Translations under genes and position numbers: made by a program
IMG/VR virus record: IMGVR_UViG_3300034102_001666
Coordinates: 1 to 64,000 of that record
Source of the DNA: a virus
Strand: one strand, 5' to 3'
Length of the DNA: 64,000 nucleotides
Notes under the pieces: generated by a model
Seen by the model: only the letters and a program-made list of their open reading frames with translations
What the model was told of the DNA's origin: nothing
The model's database searches: none
Part shown: positions 32,527 to 41,823 of the stretch, piece after piece
How the letters are laid out: the number at the start of each line of letters is the position of its first letter
How positions within the stretch are numbered: the stretch's first letter is position 1

Positions 32527-35500
32527 GTGGCATTAACAAGAGCTCAACTACTCATGGGAGACAGCGGCAAGGGCGCTGTTTTATCTGGTCAGCCCCAGGG
32601 GGTTAAGGAGGGGGCTGGCGTAACAATAGGGCTGGACGGGACTATTTCCTTCAATGCTTCGACCTCGTCAGGGGTGATTAAAACTAACAGCAATACAGCC
32701 TTTAACTCGTATGTTTGGCCCGCTGCCCCGGTGGTTGGTGGTCAGCTCACCGTTGGCACCAACGGGGTGCTTTCGTGGGTTGTTAGGAATCCGGGATTTG
32801 GCTTAAATTTAGTCGGCACGGCGATAAAAGTCTCGCTACCTTTCGGGACAGTTGAAAATGTCCCTGAAATTGGAACAAACGAAGACGAAGCCACAATCGG
32901 AAGTCTGTACTGGAACAGTGAAAGTGAGCGACTGTACATTTGCACAGGAACCTCTTGGGTTCCGGCATCTTATGGGCCACCGGACTTAAACCAGGCACTT
33001 CTCACAGGGACTTACACCCTTTACGTTAACCCTCAGATTGGGAGTGACATTTTTGTCTCAGGAATTTATGATAACACCGTTTCACCGATTGTAACAAATC
33101 AGATGGCTGTGTCAGGGTACACTCCTCAGAAGCCATTCAAGACAATTCAAAGAGCCGCTCTTGAGGTTGCTCGATTCCAGGTGGGAACACAACCGAACCC
33201 GTTAGCATTTGACCGCTTTGTGATAAAATGCTCGGCAGGAGAGCACATCATTGATGGGACGCCAGGGAGCGCTACAGTTAGCCCGTGGGTTAGCGGCACG
33301 ACTCCAACGGAGTCCCAGTTAAGTGCAATGAACAGCAACTCTTACGCCGGGGTCATACTTCCCCGAGGGGTGTCTGTTATTGGTGCGGACTTGAGAAAAA
33401 CCATAATTAGACCGAACTATGTTCCGGCCAAGACCGGGAACATTGACACGAACAGGGGTTCGATTCTTCGCGTTACAGGGGGAGGGTTCTTCTTCAACTT
33501 TACTTTCAAGGACAAGCTGGGTTTAGCGGCTAGCCACCACTTGCTCGATTGCTTCTCGTTCGTCTCCGACACTGACCTAACTGCGTACTACGCTAAAGCT
33601 CAGACAATTTTCGCTCAACTCAGTCCAAACCTCATCACAAACCCAGGAGAGACCGAAATTGTTGCACCCCAACCCTCAGGGATTCCGGAGGAGACCACTG
33701 ACGGAATCACCGGCTCCTCTCCGTACATTTTTAACTGTTCCATAAGATCCAGCTATGGCCTCTGTGGCATAAACGCGGATGGGAATGATGTGACCGGGTT
33801 TAAGTCCATCGTAACATCTCAGTTCACTGGAGTTTCCCTGCAGAGAGACTTGTACTGTTGGCAGAGATATAACGCCTTCACGAACGTTTGGGGGAACACG
33901 ATTTCCAACTACAACACCTATATTACCCTAGACCCCAACAACCTGAGAATGGACCCTACTCGAAGGTCCTACCATATACGAGCTATTAACGACGCGTTCG
34001 TTCAGGAGGTTTCCGTGTTTGCCATTGGGCAAGGTGTGCACCACTGGGTGAAAAGCGGCGGAGAAATCTCAATAACTAACTCCAATAGTTCCTTCGGTGG
34101 CTGTGCTGCTTTAGCCGAAGGTTACAAGTCTGAGGCTTTTCCTCAAGATACGAATTGGGACGTTGCAACCATAAACGTTGCCACCAACTTAGCGGATCAG
34201 CAAACTGTCGTCAGAACCATTGAGATCGGCAAGGTCTCTTCCGGTCAGGTGAACAACTCAACTATTATAACTCTAGACAAACCACTTTTGGAGTCGGAAG
34301 TTTATTCAGGAGAGCCTCAAATTCTGGCTTCCAGAAATTACACGTTCAAAGCTGGAAGTTACCTTTGGATAGAAAACCCACGAGGTTTTTCCTGGAGAGC
34401 ACCTTTAGCTACGGGCGCCTGGGATGCTGCAAACCCCGAGCAAATTAAGATATCTGCTGCAATGCAGAATCAGATCGGTGGTGTGCCTGGGGGTACGGGT
34501 AACCAGGCGAGCCTTTCAGGTAGTCGAGTGTTTATTCGTCGCCTAGTTGACACAAGGTCCCCGAGCCAGAGGCAGTTTAGCGTAAACATCACAAACACGA
34601 ACCCGAATGTTCGCTCTCCGATGAGAGACTACGTTCTACAAACCTCTCCTGGGGGACCTGTTCTAAGCCTCATGTCAGACTCGGACTTGGTTATTGTGAA
34701 AAAGTCGGACTTGGTTCCAATTGGCTCAGACGCTGTTGCTAAAAAGTCCAGAGTTGTTTTACAGCGGTCCAACGCAGTCAAAACTTGGACCCCTGGTGAG
34801 TACTACCGCAAGGGAGAAACAGTACGCCACCTGAATAAACACTATAGTTGTGTCCTTAAAAACTTCGACACTGTTTTCGACTTCGAGAAGTGGAAAGAGT
34901 CGTACGTTCACATGGAGTCTGACTACAATGCTTACGACTTCTTCCTGAACACCACTCCTGTAGTTGTCTTTGACAACGACACGGACGGTTTAGCCGGAAC
35001 TTCGAATTGTGGATACAACTTAACAACATGCTGGACGAACGACGAAGCAATTAAGGGCCAGTATACTACTGCTACTGACTACCGTGGTCTCTACCAGTTT
35101 CTAGTTGGCATCGGCTTTACTAATAGCCAAGCCAGAAGCTTATTGACTCCTACCACAACCCCTAACAGGGAGCTTGACACATCAAATAGTGAGGACATGA
35201 AAGGGTATGCGCCGTCGGGAGTGGCGAATGCCTTGGCACACTGGTCTATTGACTTCCGTAGGCCATCCACAGTCCGCATGTTTGGCCATTCTTGGGAGTG
35301 GGCGGGTTTCTTAAACTACACGAAAGCTTTACCGTCTTATCAAGGGGACTTGTCAATTCAAAACCAGTTCACTTACTACTTCACCAACCAGCTTGGGGGC
35401 CGTGTTTACGCAACAGGCTCAAATCAGGAAGGTTATTTTGTAACTGCTGCAGGGTTAACTGACTTAAGCACGAATGAGACCCTGGGTGTAGCCGACCTTG

Positions 35501-36015
35501 GGAGCTACTTCCCCGAGAGCAACAACCAGAATATTTCCTCGGATATTACAGGGGGGTTGGGTATTGATGTCTCGGACTCGACAGTCAAGCTCAAAGTTCC
35601 CGCCCTTACCACTGCACCTTCGATTGGAAGTTCCCCCGAGGGGGCAATAGACGGGTCGTTGTACTGGAATCCTAACTCCGGAGCCCTCTTCATTCTGTAC
35701 AACGACGGAACATCGAGGCAGTGGGTTCAGACTTCAACCGGTGGAATTCCAGTTGTAGTAGTTAATGACAACTACACGGCTTCAGTACCCGACTACGTGG
35801 TTGTCACCGCCTCAGGAAAAACGATTACATTACCAGCAACACCCTCCCCTGGAGACGCCCTGACTGTAGTTGTTGCTGGCACTTGGTTGAATACTGTAGT
35901 TGGCCGCAACGGCTCAAACATAATGGGACTTTCACAAAACCTCACCCTTGACAAAAAGTATGCTGCTATGACCTTTACTTACATTGACTCTACAAACGGT
36001 TGGAGGCTTAGCTAA
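32527..36015 (+). CDS. Large tail fibre protein, paralog of the 27717 product
   Basis: 1162 residues from GTG 32527. It lacks the KRP attachment module but has the same central body as its neighbour: TPQKPFKTIQRAALEVARF, then VTGFKSIVTSQFTGVSLQRD, HHWVKSGGEISITNSNSSFG and HSWEWAGFLNYTKALPSYQG. A short block (GSLYWNSESERLYICTG) near residue 120 and its echo GSLYWNPNSGALFILYN near residue 1045 are fibre spacer repeats. The C-terminal 80 residues form a beta domain with TLPATPSPGDALTVV, typical of fibre tips. It overlaps the next gene's start by one base. Confidence 0.7.
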   Translation: MALTRAQLLMGDSGKGAVLSGQPQGVKEGAGVTIGLDGTISFNASTSSGVIKTNSNTAFNSYVWPAAPVVGGQLTVGTNGVLSWVVRNPGFGLNLVGTAIKVSLPFGTVENVPEIGTNEDEATIGSLYWNSESERLYICTGTSWVPASYGPPDLNQALLTGTYTLYVNPQIGSDIFVSGIYDNTVSPIVTNQMAVSGYTPQKPFKTIQRAALEVARFQVGTQPNPLAFDRFVIKCSAGEHIIDGTPGSATVSPWVSGTTPTESQLSAMNSNSYAGVILPRGVSVIGADLRKTIIRPNYVPAKTGNIDTNRGSILRVTGGGFFFNFTFKDKLGLAASHHLLDCFSFVSDTDLTAYYAKAQTIFAQLSPNLITNPGETEIVAPQPSGIPEETTDGITGSSPYIFNCSIRSSYGLCGINADGNDVTGFKSIVTSQFTGVSLQRDLYCWQRYNAFTNVWGNTISNYNTYITLDPNNLRMDPTRRSYHIRAINDAFVQEVSVFAIGQGVHHWVKSGGEISITNSNSSFGGCAALAEGYKSEAFPQDTNWDVATINVATNLADQQTVVRTIEIGKVSSGQVNNSTIITLDKPLLESEVYSGEPQILASRNYTFKAGSYLWIENPRGFSWRAPLATGAWDAANPEQIKISAAMQNQIGGVPGGTGNQASLSGSRVFIRRLVDTRSPSQRQFSVNITNTNPNVRSPMRDYVLQTSPGGPVLSLMSDSDLVIVKKSDLVPIGSDAVAKKSRVVLQRSNAVKTWTPGEYYRKGETVRHLNKHYSCVLKNFDTVFDFEKWKESYVHMESDYNAYDFFLNTTPVVVFDNDTDGLAGTSNCGYNLTTCWTNDEAIKGQYTTATDYRGLYQFLVGIGFTNSQARSLLTPTTTPNRELDTSNSEDMKGYAPSGVANALAHWSIDFRRPSTVRMFGHSWEWAGFLNYTKALPSYQGDLSIQNQFTYYFTNQLGGRVYATGSNQEGYFVTAAGLTDLSTNETLGVADLGSYFPESNNQNISSDITGGLGIDVSDSTVKLKVPALTTAPSIGSSPEGAIDGSLYWNPNSGALFILYNDGTSRQWVQTSTGGIPVVVVNDNYTASVPDYVVVTASGKTITLPATPSPGDALTVVVAGTWLNTVVGRNGSNIMGLSQNLTLDKKYAAMTFTYIDSTNGWRLS

Positions 36016-36635
36016 TGTCTTCACTTTCACAATTTTATGGTAATGATAGCAATATTGGGTCTTATCCCGGTATTTACGCATCCGACCCGGTGTCAGCTGT
36101 TTATCCTCCCATCCTTTTCCTGGGGTCGGATATTACCCCGAACGTGTCTTGTCCAGACCCCTATCGAACTGTAACTTTTAACTCATTTAGAATTCTCACC
36201 CTGGGCGGCGGCGGTGCGGTAAGCGGGTCATTTGTGACTAAAATGGTGGATGTTTGGTACTCTCCATATTATACGGCGCCGGAGTCTACATTTATAATTA
36301 ATGCAGAAAGATTGGAAAACATAGACGGGCTTAACATTGAAACTAATGGGGGAGTTGTAAGTATTGCCAACTGCCCCCTTCTAACGGCCATCACGAGAAT
36401 AGGAATTATTAAAACGAGTACCGTTGGCTTCCCCATTCAATACTACTTTAACAATAATGCCTTAAATCAATCCTCAGTTGATGCTATTCTTGTTGCTATT
36501 GCGGCTGGACGGGGCTCATCAACCGGAAATCGTTCAATAAACATTTCCGGTGGGACAAATTCCCCACCGGGACCAGCTGGTTTAGCGGCAAAAGCTACTC
36601 TCGTTTCCTCCGGTTGGATTGTAACTAACAACTAA
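36015..36635 (+). CDS. Fibre tip-type protein (leucine-rich-like end)
   Basis: 206 residues. The C-terminal half (FNNNALNQSSVDAILVAIAA, then SINISGGTNSPPGPAGLAAK and STLVSSGWIV-type ending) is the leucine-rich-like cap often found at the ends of phage fibres and surface adhesins. The gene is visibly richer in A+T than its neighbours, which fits exchange of receptor-binding genes. It starts at the stop of the large fibre gene, so it may be its distal partner. Confidence 0.55.
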   Translation: MSSLSQFYGNDSNIGSYPGIYASDPVSAVYPPILFLGSDITPNVSCPDPYRTVTFNSFRILTLGGGGAVSGSFVTKMVDVWYSPYYTAPESTFIINAERLENIDGLNIETNGGVVSIANCPLLTAITRIGIIKTSTVGFPIQYYFNNNALNQSSVDAILVAIAAGRGSSTGNRSINISGGTNSPPGPAGLAAKATLVSSGWIVTNN

Positions 36636-36639
36636 AATT

Positions 36640-37122
36640 ATGAAAAATTACACCGTGCAAACCCCCAACACTTGCGGGTTAGCTATTTTGCCCACTGGAG
36701 TCTCACTCATCCACATTGCTGGTGCCAACACCGGAGCCCCGGACGAATCCACGTTCGAGGAGTTTTTAACCTTGGAAGACGCCGTCAACCGTGCTCGTGA
36801 AATTGACCCATCTTTCACCACCAACGCCATTCTCGGCTCCCCTAGTCTCACTCCCCTCAACATTAGCAACTCATTCCAACGAGCCCATGTTGGTAGCAAC
36901 ATAGTTCTGAATTGCGAGTACTCGTCAAAGGAGTGTGAGGTTACGTACCAATGGGTGGGCTTAAGTGGGCTGGTAGTCCCCGACGCTACATCTAGTTCTT
37001 TGACTCTTGAAGATACTACGCAAGACTCCACGGGCACTTACACTTGCAGAGTCAATGCTTTTAACTCAGTTGGGCAAGTCAGCTCTACCTCCCAAAGCTT
37101 CACGGTCGAAGTTCACCTTTAA
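36640..37122 (+). CDS. Ig-like domain virion protein
   Basis: 160 residues. The N-terminal 65 are a small unassigned domain (TFEEFLTLEDAVNRAREI). Residues 78-158 form an I-set immunoglobulin-like domain: Cys in NIVLNCEYS, Trp in YQWVGLSG, the DSTGTYTCRV signature and a final SFTVEVHL strand. Ig-like domains on tailed phages usually sit on capsid or tail surfaces and bind carbohydrates weakly. It is 4 nt behind the previous fibre gene, inside the adhesin cluster. Confidence 0.72.
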   Translation: MKNYTVQTPNTCGLAILPTGVSLIHIAGANTGAPDESTFEEFLTLEDAVNRAREIDPSFTTNAILGSPSLTPLNISNSFQRAHVGSNIVLNCEYSSKECEVTYQWVGLSGLVVPDATSSSLTLEDTTQDSTGTYTCRVNAFNSVGQVSSTSQSFTVEVHL

Positions 37123-37146
37123 TTTCCCTTGAACGAGGGAGTACCC

Positions 37147-38124
37147 ATGACGACTCGAACAATTCAGATTCTTAGAAGCGGGGTAGAAAAGAAGCGTCCG
37201 AACCCTGAAACTCTTTTTCCAGGGCAGTTAGCAGTAAACATAGACCCTGCAGAGCCAGGTTTGTACTTTGCCGACACTGATGGGAGTCTTCGAAAAGTTG
37301 GGCCGTGTCACGTTGGTCCAGAGCCACCAAACTCCGGTGTCCCCCAGTCTTACCACGGTGGAAACTGTGTCGGCGAAATGTGGTATGACACAACTGAAGG
37401 GGCACTCAATATCTGGGATGGCTTCTCGTGGTTTGCAATTCTTGGGGATGGCGGTCCGTCACCCGGTGCAACCGGTGTCACGGGGGCTACGGGTCCTGCT
37501 GGGGCGACCGGTGCGATTGGAGCTACTGGGGCTACGGGCCCTGCTGGGGCTACAGGTGTAGGAACTTCTGGTGCGATTGGAGCTACTGGGGCTACGGGCC
37601 CTGCTGGGGCTACAGGTGTAGGAACTTCTGGTGCGATTGGAGCTACTGGGGCTACGGGCCCTGCTGGGGCTACGGGTGTAGGTGTCATCGGGGCTACGGG
37701 TCCTGCGGGCGACATAGGAGCTACAGGTCCTGTGGGGGCCATGAGAGTAAACACCACCCACACCACCAGTTTGCTGTCCCAAGGGGACGAGGAAAACTTT
37801 ACAATGAACTTAGGAAAACTTTCAGAACTAGTCGCCATTCAAGTTTCCGACCCAGCATGGGTCAGAATGTACAGGTCAAGTGCACAAAGATCGGCAGACC
37901 CCCGATCAACGCCCGGCGGTCCTTTGCAGTCTATTATAAACCTCGGGGACAATAAGCCATACTCGGAAAATGTAACAACCCTGACACCCGAAACAATTAT
38001 TCAAAACCCTGTCCCACTTCTTCAGGGAGACTCAAACGGCCTTGTTTACGTTAGATTAGTCAAACGTAGCGAGGGGTCCAGCGCAATAACCTTAACCACA
38101 ACAACTCATCCTCAGGAGAACTAA
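37147..38124 (+). CDS. Collagen-like tail fibre protein 1
   Basis: 325 residues from ATG 37147, with GAGGGAG upstream; TTG 37129 would add six residues. The head ([40 protein letters not shown]) and the [18 protein letters not shown] block are the attachment module shared with 39442 and 27717. Residues 112-200 are collagen-type G-A-T/G-P-A triplets that should form a trimeric stalk. The tail ([15 protein letters not shown]) is a compact end domain. Copy number of the 60-bp coding repeat (37510-37680) can change stalk length. Confidence 0.75.
   Translation: MTTRTIQILRSGVEKKRPNPETLFPGQLAVNIDPAEPGLYFADTDGSLRKVGPCHVGPEPPNSGVPQSYHGGNCVGEMWYDTTEGALNIWDGFSWFAILGDGGPSPGATGVTGATGPAGATGAIGATGATGPAGATGVGTSGAIGATGATGPAGATGVGTSGAIGATGATGPAGATGVGVIGATGPAGDIGATGPVGAMRVNTTHTTSLLSQGDEENFTMNLGKLSELVAIQVSDPAWVRMYRSSAQRSADPRSTPGGPLQSIINLGDNKPYSENVTTLTPETIIQNPVPLLQGDSNGLVYVRLVKRSEGSSAITLTTTTHPQEN
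37510..37680 (+). repeat. 60-bp tandem repeat in collagen-like gene 1
   Basis: Almost three copies of a 60-bp unit (starts 37510, 37570, 37630) that are identical except near the last end. In frame, 20 residues per unit. Confidence 0.92.
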
Positions 38125-38129
38125 CAATT

Positions 38130-39107
38130 ATGGCCGTCACCAAACAATCATATGCCGCCGTTGCGCCTTGGACAATCATTCAAGTCACAGATGCAGTACG
38201 AGATGCCTTTATTGGCGCCGGGTTAATGACAGCCTGGCACGACTCTTTTTCTTCTGGTGGCAGAGAACACCGGGTTTTAGAGATTACTTATGATGCCGCC
38301 AAAACTTACGGTAAAACATACTACTGGTTCTCGTTCGATGGAACTGGAGTCTGGGTTAGAACCAGTACAGGGTGGAATGTTACATCCAAGATTCCAGCAG
38401 GTGTTGGTGGTGCTGGTACGCAATATGTAGATTGGTTTAGCACTAATACTGCTTATCTTGACTCAGCGTTTGCACTTCTGGCGATTTCCACATCAATTAG
38501 CTTCTCAATTACCCGTTACACATCAAGTGGGCGAAGCTTTTTTGTACTCAGGACCGGTTCAACATATCAAACAATTACGATTGACCCTCCCGGTACAGCT
38601 TTTAGGGCGTTTTACAACTTAAACCTTGGATACCATAGCGGTATCTACAAGGTTTTTGCATCGGATAGGCGAGTTCGGGTAAACTCCATTCACCGTAACA
38701 GACGGGAGCTTCTTATTGGTTCAAGTATAGGCACGTCTTCTCAGGGGCATTCTTTTGATGTAAACTGCACGGTGTATAGCATTCCAGTTAATTTTGGTTC
38801 AACTGGCATTGCAGAGTTTCCTCAAGAAGGTTTTGTCTTACCCGGTTGGACAACAGATGCAAATCCGAGTGCGGGCTCAAACTTTAACCCCGTGTTCAAT
38901 GGTATTCGGCTCACTAGCGCACATTCAACGGATTTACCAGCAGACTTCGGCATTTCTTCTATTAAAAATAGCAACATCTTGGCAATACAAGACAATGCCA
39001 CGGTAACTGCCGGGGTAGAAGAATACGAGATATTAACGTTTGCAAACAGCGGGTCTATCGGAGGTATAACTAGCAACCCAGTATTCCTCGCACGGATAGT
39101 CGGATGA
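38130..39107 (+). CDS. Adhesin/fibre-associated protein, unknown
   Basis: 325 residues, not recognised. Its pattern (YWFSFDGTGVWVRTSTGWNV, HRVLEITYDAAKTYGKTYYW) is a mixed alpha/beta virion protein I associate with cyanophage tail regions. No catalytic motif. It lies 5 nt after collagen-like gene 1 and overlaps the next gene by 4 nt (ATGA). The base composition is lighter in G+C than the collagen-like genes. It is probably a tip or chaperone for the fibre before it. Confidence 0.55.
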   Translation: MAVTKQSYAAVAPWTIIQVTDAVRDAFIGAGLMTAWHDSFSSGGREHRVLEITYDAAKTYGKTYYWFSFDGTGVWVRTSTGWNVTSKIPAGVGGAGTQYVDWFSTNTAYLDSAFALLAISTSISFSITRYTSSGRSFFVLRTGSTYQTITIDPPGTAFRAFYNLNLGYHSGIYKVFASDRRVRVNSIHRNRRELLIGSSIGTSSQGHSFDVNCTVYSIPVNFGSTGIAEFPQEGFVLPGWTTDANPSAGSNFNPVFNGIRLTSAHSTDLPADFGISSIKNSNILAIQDNATVTAGVEEYEILTFANSGSIGGITSNPVFLARIVG

Positions 39108-39379
39108 GCATAACCACAGCACAGAGCATATCGGGAGCACTTTGGGATAGTGGATCTTTTGCGGGGTCAATTATTGCTCTGAGAGATCTTGGCCCACAAT
39201 CGAGAGTAGCTCCAGCGGGGTTTACCGTGCAAATTACCGGCGTTAACCCTGTGACACCTAGTATCGGAAATGCCGGGGGCATCAACTTTGTAACAGCCGG
39301 ATTTGATCCAGTTGTTGTTGCCACCCTTCAAGTTGTACTAAGATCCACAGGTCAAATATGGCCAGTAGGCTTTAGTTAA
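39104..39379 (+). CDS. Small fibre-cluster protein
   Basis: 91 residues (SGALWDSGSFAGSIIALRDL, TVQITGVNPVTPSIGNAGG), overlapping the previous gene by 4 nt. It looks like a single small beta domain. It may form the end of the adhesin encoded just before. No family recognised. Confidence 0.5.
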   Translation: MSITTAQSISGALWDSGSFAGSIIALRDLGPQSRVAPAGFTVQITGVNPVTPSIGNAGGINFVTAGFDPVVVATLQVVLRSTGQIWPVGFS

Positions 39380-39399
39380 CACTGCCCCGTTGTCCCAAA

Positions 39400-39409
39400 G
39401 GGTATAACT
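39400..39409 (+). promoter_or_regulatory. GGGTATAAC variant of the late-promoter motif
   Basis: GGGTATAACT, one base off the GGGTAAA pattern, 35 nt before the ATG at 39442. Confidence 0.45.
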
Positions 39410-39441
39410 TTCAATAAGAGTCGAAAAACCCTAAGGAGAGT

Positions 39442-40758
39442 ATGTCTCAAACCACCTTGGTTCTACGAAGTACAGACGAGAAAAAAAGACCGAACCCCCT
39501 TACTTTACAGGACGGGCAGCTAGCTGCAAACATAGGTACTGAAGAACCTGGTTTATACTTCGCAGACACTGAGGGTAATCTCAGAAAGGTCGGTCCGTGC
39601 CATGTTGGCCCAGAACCCCCAAACTCTGGGGTTTCAGCCCCATACTTCTTGGGTCTGTGCCTAGGGGAGCTATGGTACGACACAACTGAAGGGTCTCTCA
39701 ATGTTTGGAATGGCTTCTCATGGAACTCTATTCAACGGGACCCTCCCCAAGGTGCCACAGGAGTTTCGGGGGCAGTCGGGGCAACGGGTGCAGTCGGGGC
39801 AACGGGTGCGTCGGGTGTTGGAGTTGTAGGGGCGACAGGAGCCGTTGGTGCTACGGGCGTTGGAATAACCGGGGCGACAGGCGTTGGAGTAGCTGGGGCT
39901 ACTGGAGCAACCGGTCCGATTGGGGTTACAGGGCCAACTGGCCCAGTCGGTGAAACCGGTCTAATTGGTGCGTCCGGGGCGACGGGAGCCGTTGGTGCGT
40001 CCGGGGCGACGGGAGCCGTTGGTGCAACCGGGGCGACGGGGGCGACAGGCGTTGGAGTAGCTGGGGCTACTGGAGCAACCGGTCCGATTGGGGTTACAGG
40101 GCCAACTGGCCCAGTCGGTGAAACCGGTCTAATTGGTGCGTCCGGGGCGACGGGGGTTGGAACAACTGGGGCCACGGGGGCGGTAGGCGCAACCGGGGCG
40201 GGGGCCACGGGGGCCACGGGAGCGACGGGAGTGGGGGCGGCGGGTGCGACTGGTGCCTCGGGAGTGAGTGGAAAAACTATACTCTCTGGGCCAGGGTCGC
40301 CAGGCTTAGCTCTTGGATTCGTGGGGGACTTCTATATTGATACAACCAATTCAACTTTCTATGGGCCAAAGACTGAAAGTACTTGGGGTACTTTCGTTTC
40401 TTTAGTTGGACCCGTGGGTCCCACTGGGCCACAGGCAACCGAAGACTCTCCAACTACCCTAACTTACGCGGCCACGGTGAACCTGGACATGGGTGTCTTA
40501 GCCGGTAAAATGGCCACCCTTGTCCTTGCTGGCCCAGTTACGTTTACGACAAGCAATCTCGAAGCCGGACGAGAAGTATCAATTCGGATCATTTGTGACA
40601 GCACATCCCGTGCGTTCACCTTCCCGAGCTGGATATTCACTCAGTCACCGGCTACGGTGCCCTCAACTATTGCGGCAGGTAAAACAGCGATTCTCAGCGT
40701 GCGCTTCTGGGGGACGTCTAATGATGACGCTACGGCAGTTTACACGGTGCAGGGGTAA
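39442..40758 (+). CDS. Collagen-like tail fibre protein 2
   Basis: 438 residues with AAGGAGAG before the ATG. Residues 1-95 repeat the attachment module of 37147 ([50 protein letters not shown]). Residues 100-275 are collagen-type G-A-T/G-V-G triplets. After a [18 protein letters not shown] block comes a second short collagen run and then a beta end domain ([18 protein letters not shown]). A 114-bp direct duplication lies in the stalk. It is a second, longer fibre of the same design, probably another receptor-binding fibre. Confidence 0.75.
   Translation: MSQTTLVLRSTDEKKRPNPLTLQDGQLAANIGTEEPGLYFADTEGNLRKVGPCHVGPEPPNSGVSAPYFLGLCLGELWYDTTEGSLNVWNGFSWNSIQRDPPQGATGVSGAVGATGAVGATGASGVGVVGATGAVGATGVGITGATGVGVAGATGATGPIGVTGPTGPVGETGLIGASGATGAVGASGATGAVGATGATGATGVGVAGATGATGPIGVTGPTGPVGETGLIGASGATGVGTTGATGAVGATGAGATGATGATGVGAAGATGASGVSGKTILSGPGSPGLALGFVGDFYIDTTNSTFYGPKTESTWGTFVSLVGPVGPTGPQATEDSPTTLTYAATVNLDMGVLAGKMATLVLAGPVTFTTSNLEAGREVSIRIICDSTSRAFTFPSWIFTQSPATVPSTIAAGKTAILSVRFWGTSNDDATAVYTVQG
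39873..39986 (+). repeat. 114-bp direct repeat in collagen-like gene 2, copy 1
   Basis: Identical by eye to 40041-40154, offset 168 bp, in frame. Confidence 0.88.
40041..40154 (+). repeat. 114-bp direct repeat in collagen-like gene 2, copy 2
   Basis: Second copy of 39873-39986. Confidence 0.88.
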
Positions 40759-40927
40759 GAGGACGAGAGGTTGGCTAAATAAAAACGCATTAACCAGCGA
40801 TATCTACAACATTACCTTCGGAGCGTCAGGCAAGACCGGGACGTTGCAGTACACTGCGGCTACTGGTGTGCTGTCTGCGGGCAGCCAAATAAGCGGTGGG
40901 ACGATCACGATTACCATCAATCAGTAG
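40721..40927 (+). pseudogene. Frame-shifted remnant of a fibre end domain
   Basis: An open frame that overlaps the end of collagen-like gene 2 in another frame and continues to 40927. After the overlap it reads TSDIYNITFGASGKTGTLQY and ends GGTITITINQ, a good beta-domain ending, but the part after 40758 has no start codon of its own with a ribosome site. It looks like the severed tip of a fibre gene left after a replacement upstream. Rare frameshifting from the fibre gene is an alternative. Confidence 0.45.
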
Positions 40928-40990
40928 GGGCCGAACACTCACTTAGGATGCTTAAACTAAAAGTCAACGAAAACCAGGATTTGTACTATT

Positions 40991-41752
40991 TCAAAAATCC
41001 AGAGAAAGATCCTCCGTGTCACATTTGGAGAAAGATCCAAGAACTTCCTCAGAAGTTTTATAACCCTCGCACCCTTTTGACCGATTAGCCGAGGAGCACA
41101 CCAAAGAAAAATTAGCCTTTGCAAGGTGATAGCTTTTCCAGTCTTTCCATAGGGCTTTGTCCTTAAACTCCTTCGCCGTGGGTGGGCCAACCAGAAAAAT
41201 ATCTACGTAGGTTAACGAGTTTAGTTTAACGAACGAGTCTGCAATTTCAGCAAAAGACAAACCCACATGGTCCACGTCGGTTTTCATGCCCCTTCTTAGG
41301 TTCTTTCCCGTCAGGTAACAAGTTGCCGGAAGACATACAGAGTCTCGAAAGTCCCTCAGCTGTTGAGAAACCCCGCTCCTCATGGCCGCCTTCACAGCAT
41401 TAAAATGTTTCTCCTCTAAGCTTGCGCTTGTTGCGATTTTCTTCGGAGGGTACAAAAAGTCGATAAGTTTCTTCTTGGGTATCGGTTGCTTGGAGCCACC
41501 TCTTTCGAGGCTTAGCATTTTCACTCTCATGCCGCCAGCGATATCAACATTCCTGAGATAGAGCTTAACTTCCGGGTCTGTAGACAACTTTTCCCAAGTA
41601 GGTGTGACTCGGCACGACCTTAGAACGAAGTCTTTTGGTTCACCGATAAGCTGGGAATTTACTCGGTGGTTCTCTATAATTCTACTCAGTTTATCTGTGT
41701 AATCTTTTTTGGTTAGTCCGAATGTTTGTTTGCCGAGTGTGTCGCTCATCAA
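40991..41752 (-). CDS. Putative HNH-type nuclease, only minus-strand gene
   Basis: 253 residues, the sole gene on the minus strand. The core (CYLTGKNLRRGMKTDVDHVG, about 155-175) has a C-x-x-T-G turn and a D-V-D-H motif, followed by FAEIADSFVKLNSL and WKSYHLAKANFSLVCSSANR with a terminal His and Asn. This is how HNH-like nucleases with a divided Cys/His core appear, and it suggests a free-standing mobile endonuclease. The C-terminus is DTEDLSLDF, an ending like that of the exonuclease at 42439. A reverse GGGTAAA motif lies 19 nt before its start. Family assignment is tentative. Confidence 0.55.
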   Translation of the reverse strand: MMSDTLGKQTFGLTKKDYTDKLSRIIENHRVNSQLIGEPKDFVLRSCRVTPTWEKLSTDPEVKLYLRNVDIAGGMRVKMLSLERGGSKQPIPKKKLIDFLYPPKKIATSASLEEKHFNAVKAAMRSGVSQQLRDFRDSVCLPATCYLTGKNLRRGMKTDVDHVGLSFAEIADSFVKLNSLTYVDIFLVGPPTAKEFKDKALWKDWKSYHLAKANFSLVCSSANRSKGCEGYKTSEEVLGSFSKCDTEDLSLDF

Positions 41753-41770
41753 GTAGGTTCGTGTAAGAAG

Positions 41771-41778
41771 CTTTACCC
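41771..41778 (-). promoter_or_regulatory. GGGTAAA late-promoter candidate, minus strand
   Basis: CTTTACCC on the + strand, GGGTAAAG on the minus strand, 19 nt before the start of the minus-strand gene at 41752. The motif turns with the gene. Confidence 0.6.
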
Positions 41779-41790
41779 TTGGCTTAACAG

Positions 41791-41799
41791 CGCTAAACT
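41791..41799 (+). promoter_or_regulatory. Early-type -10 box (CGCTAAACT)
   Basis: CGCTAAACT 24 nt before the GTG at 41824, the first gene of the enzyme operon; the same nine bases occur at 60882-60890. Confidence 0.5.
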
Positions 41800-41823
41800 C
41801 CAGGTAGAAACAACTAGCTAAAT

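Noticed and set aside
37510-37680. Regularly spaced repeats as a CRISPR array
   Set aside because: The repeats are tandem with no unique spacers and are in frame with Gly-x-x coding.
37350-37838. Minus-strand Pro/Val/Ala-repeat frame (also 39732-40217)
   Set aside because: Mirror translations of the collagen-like repeats; no independent start signals.
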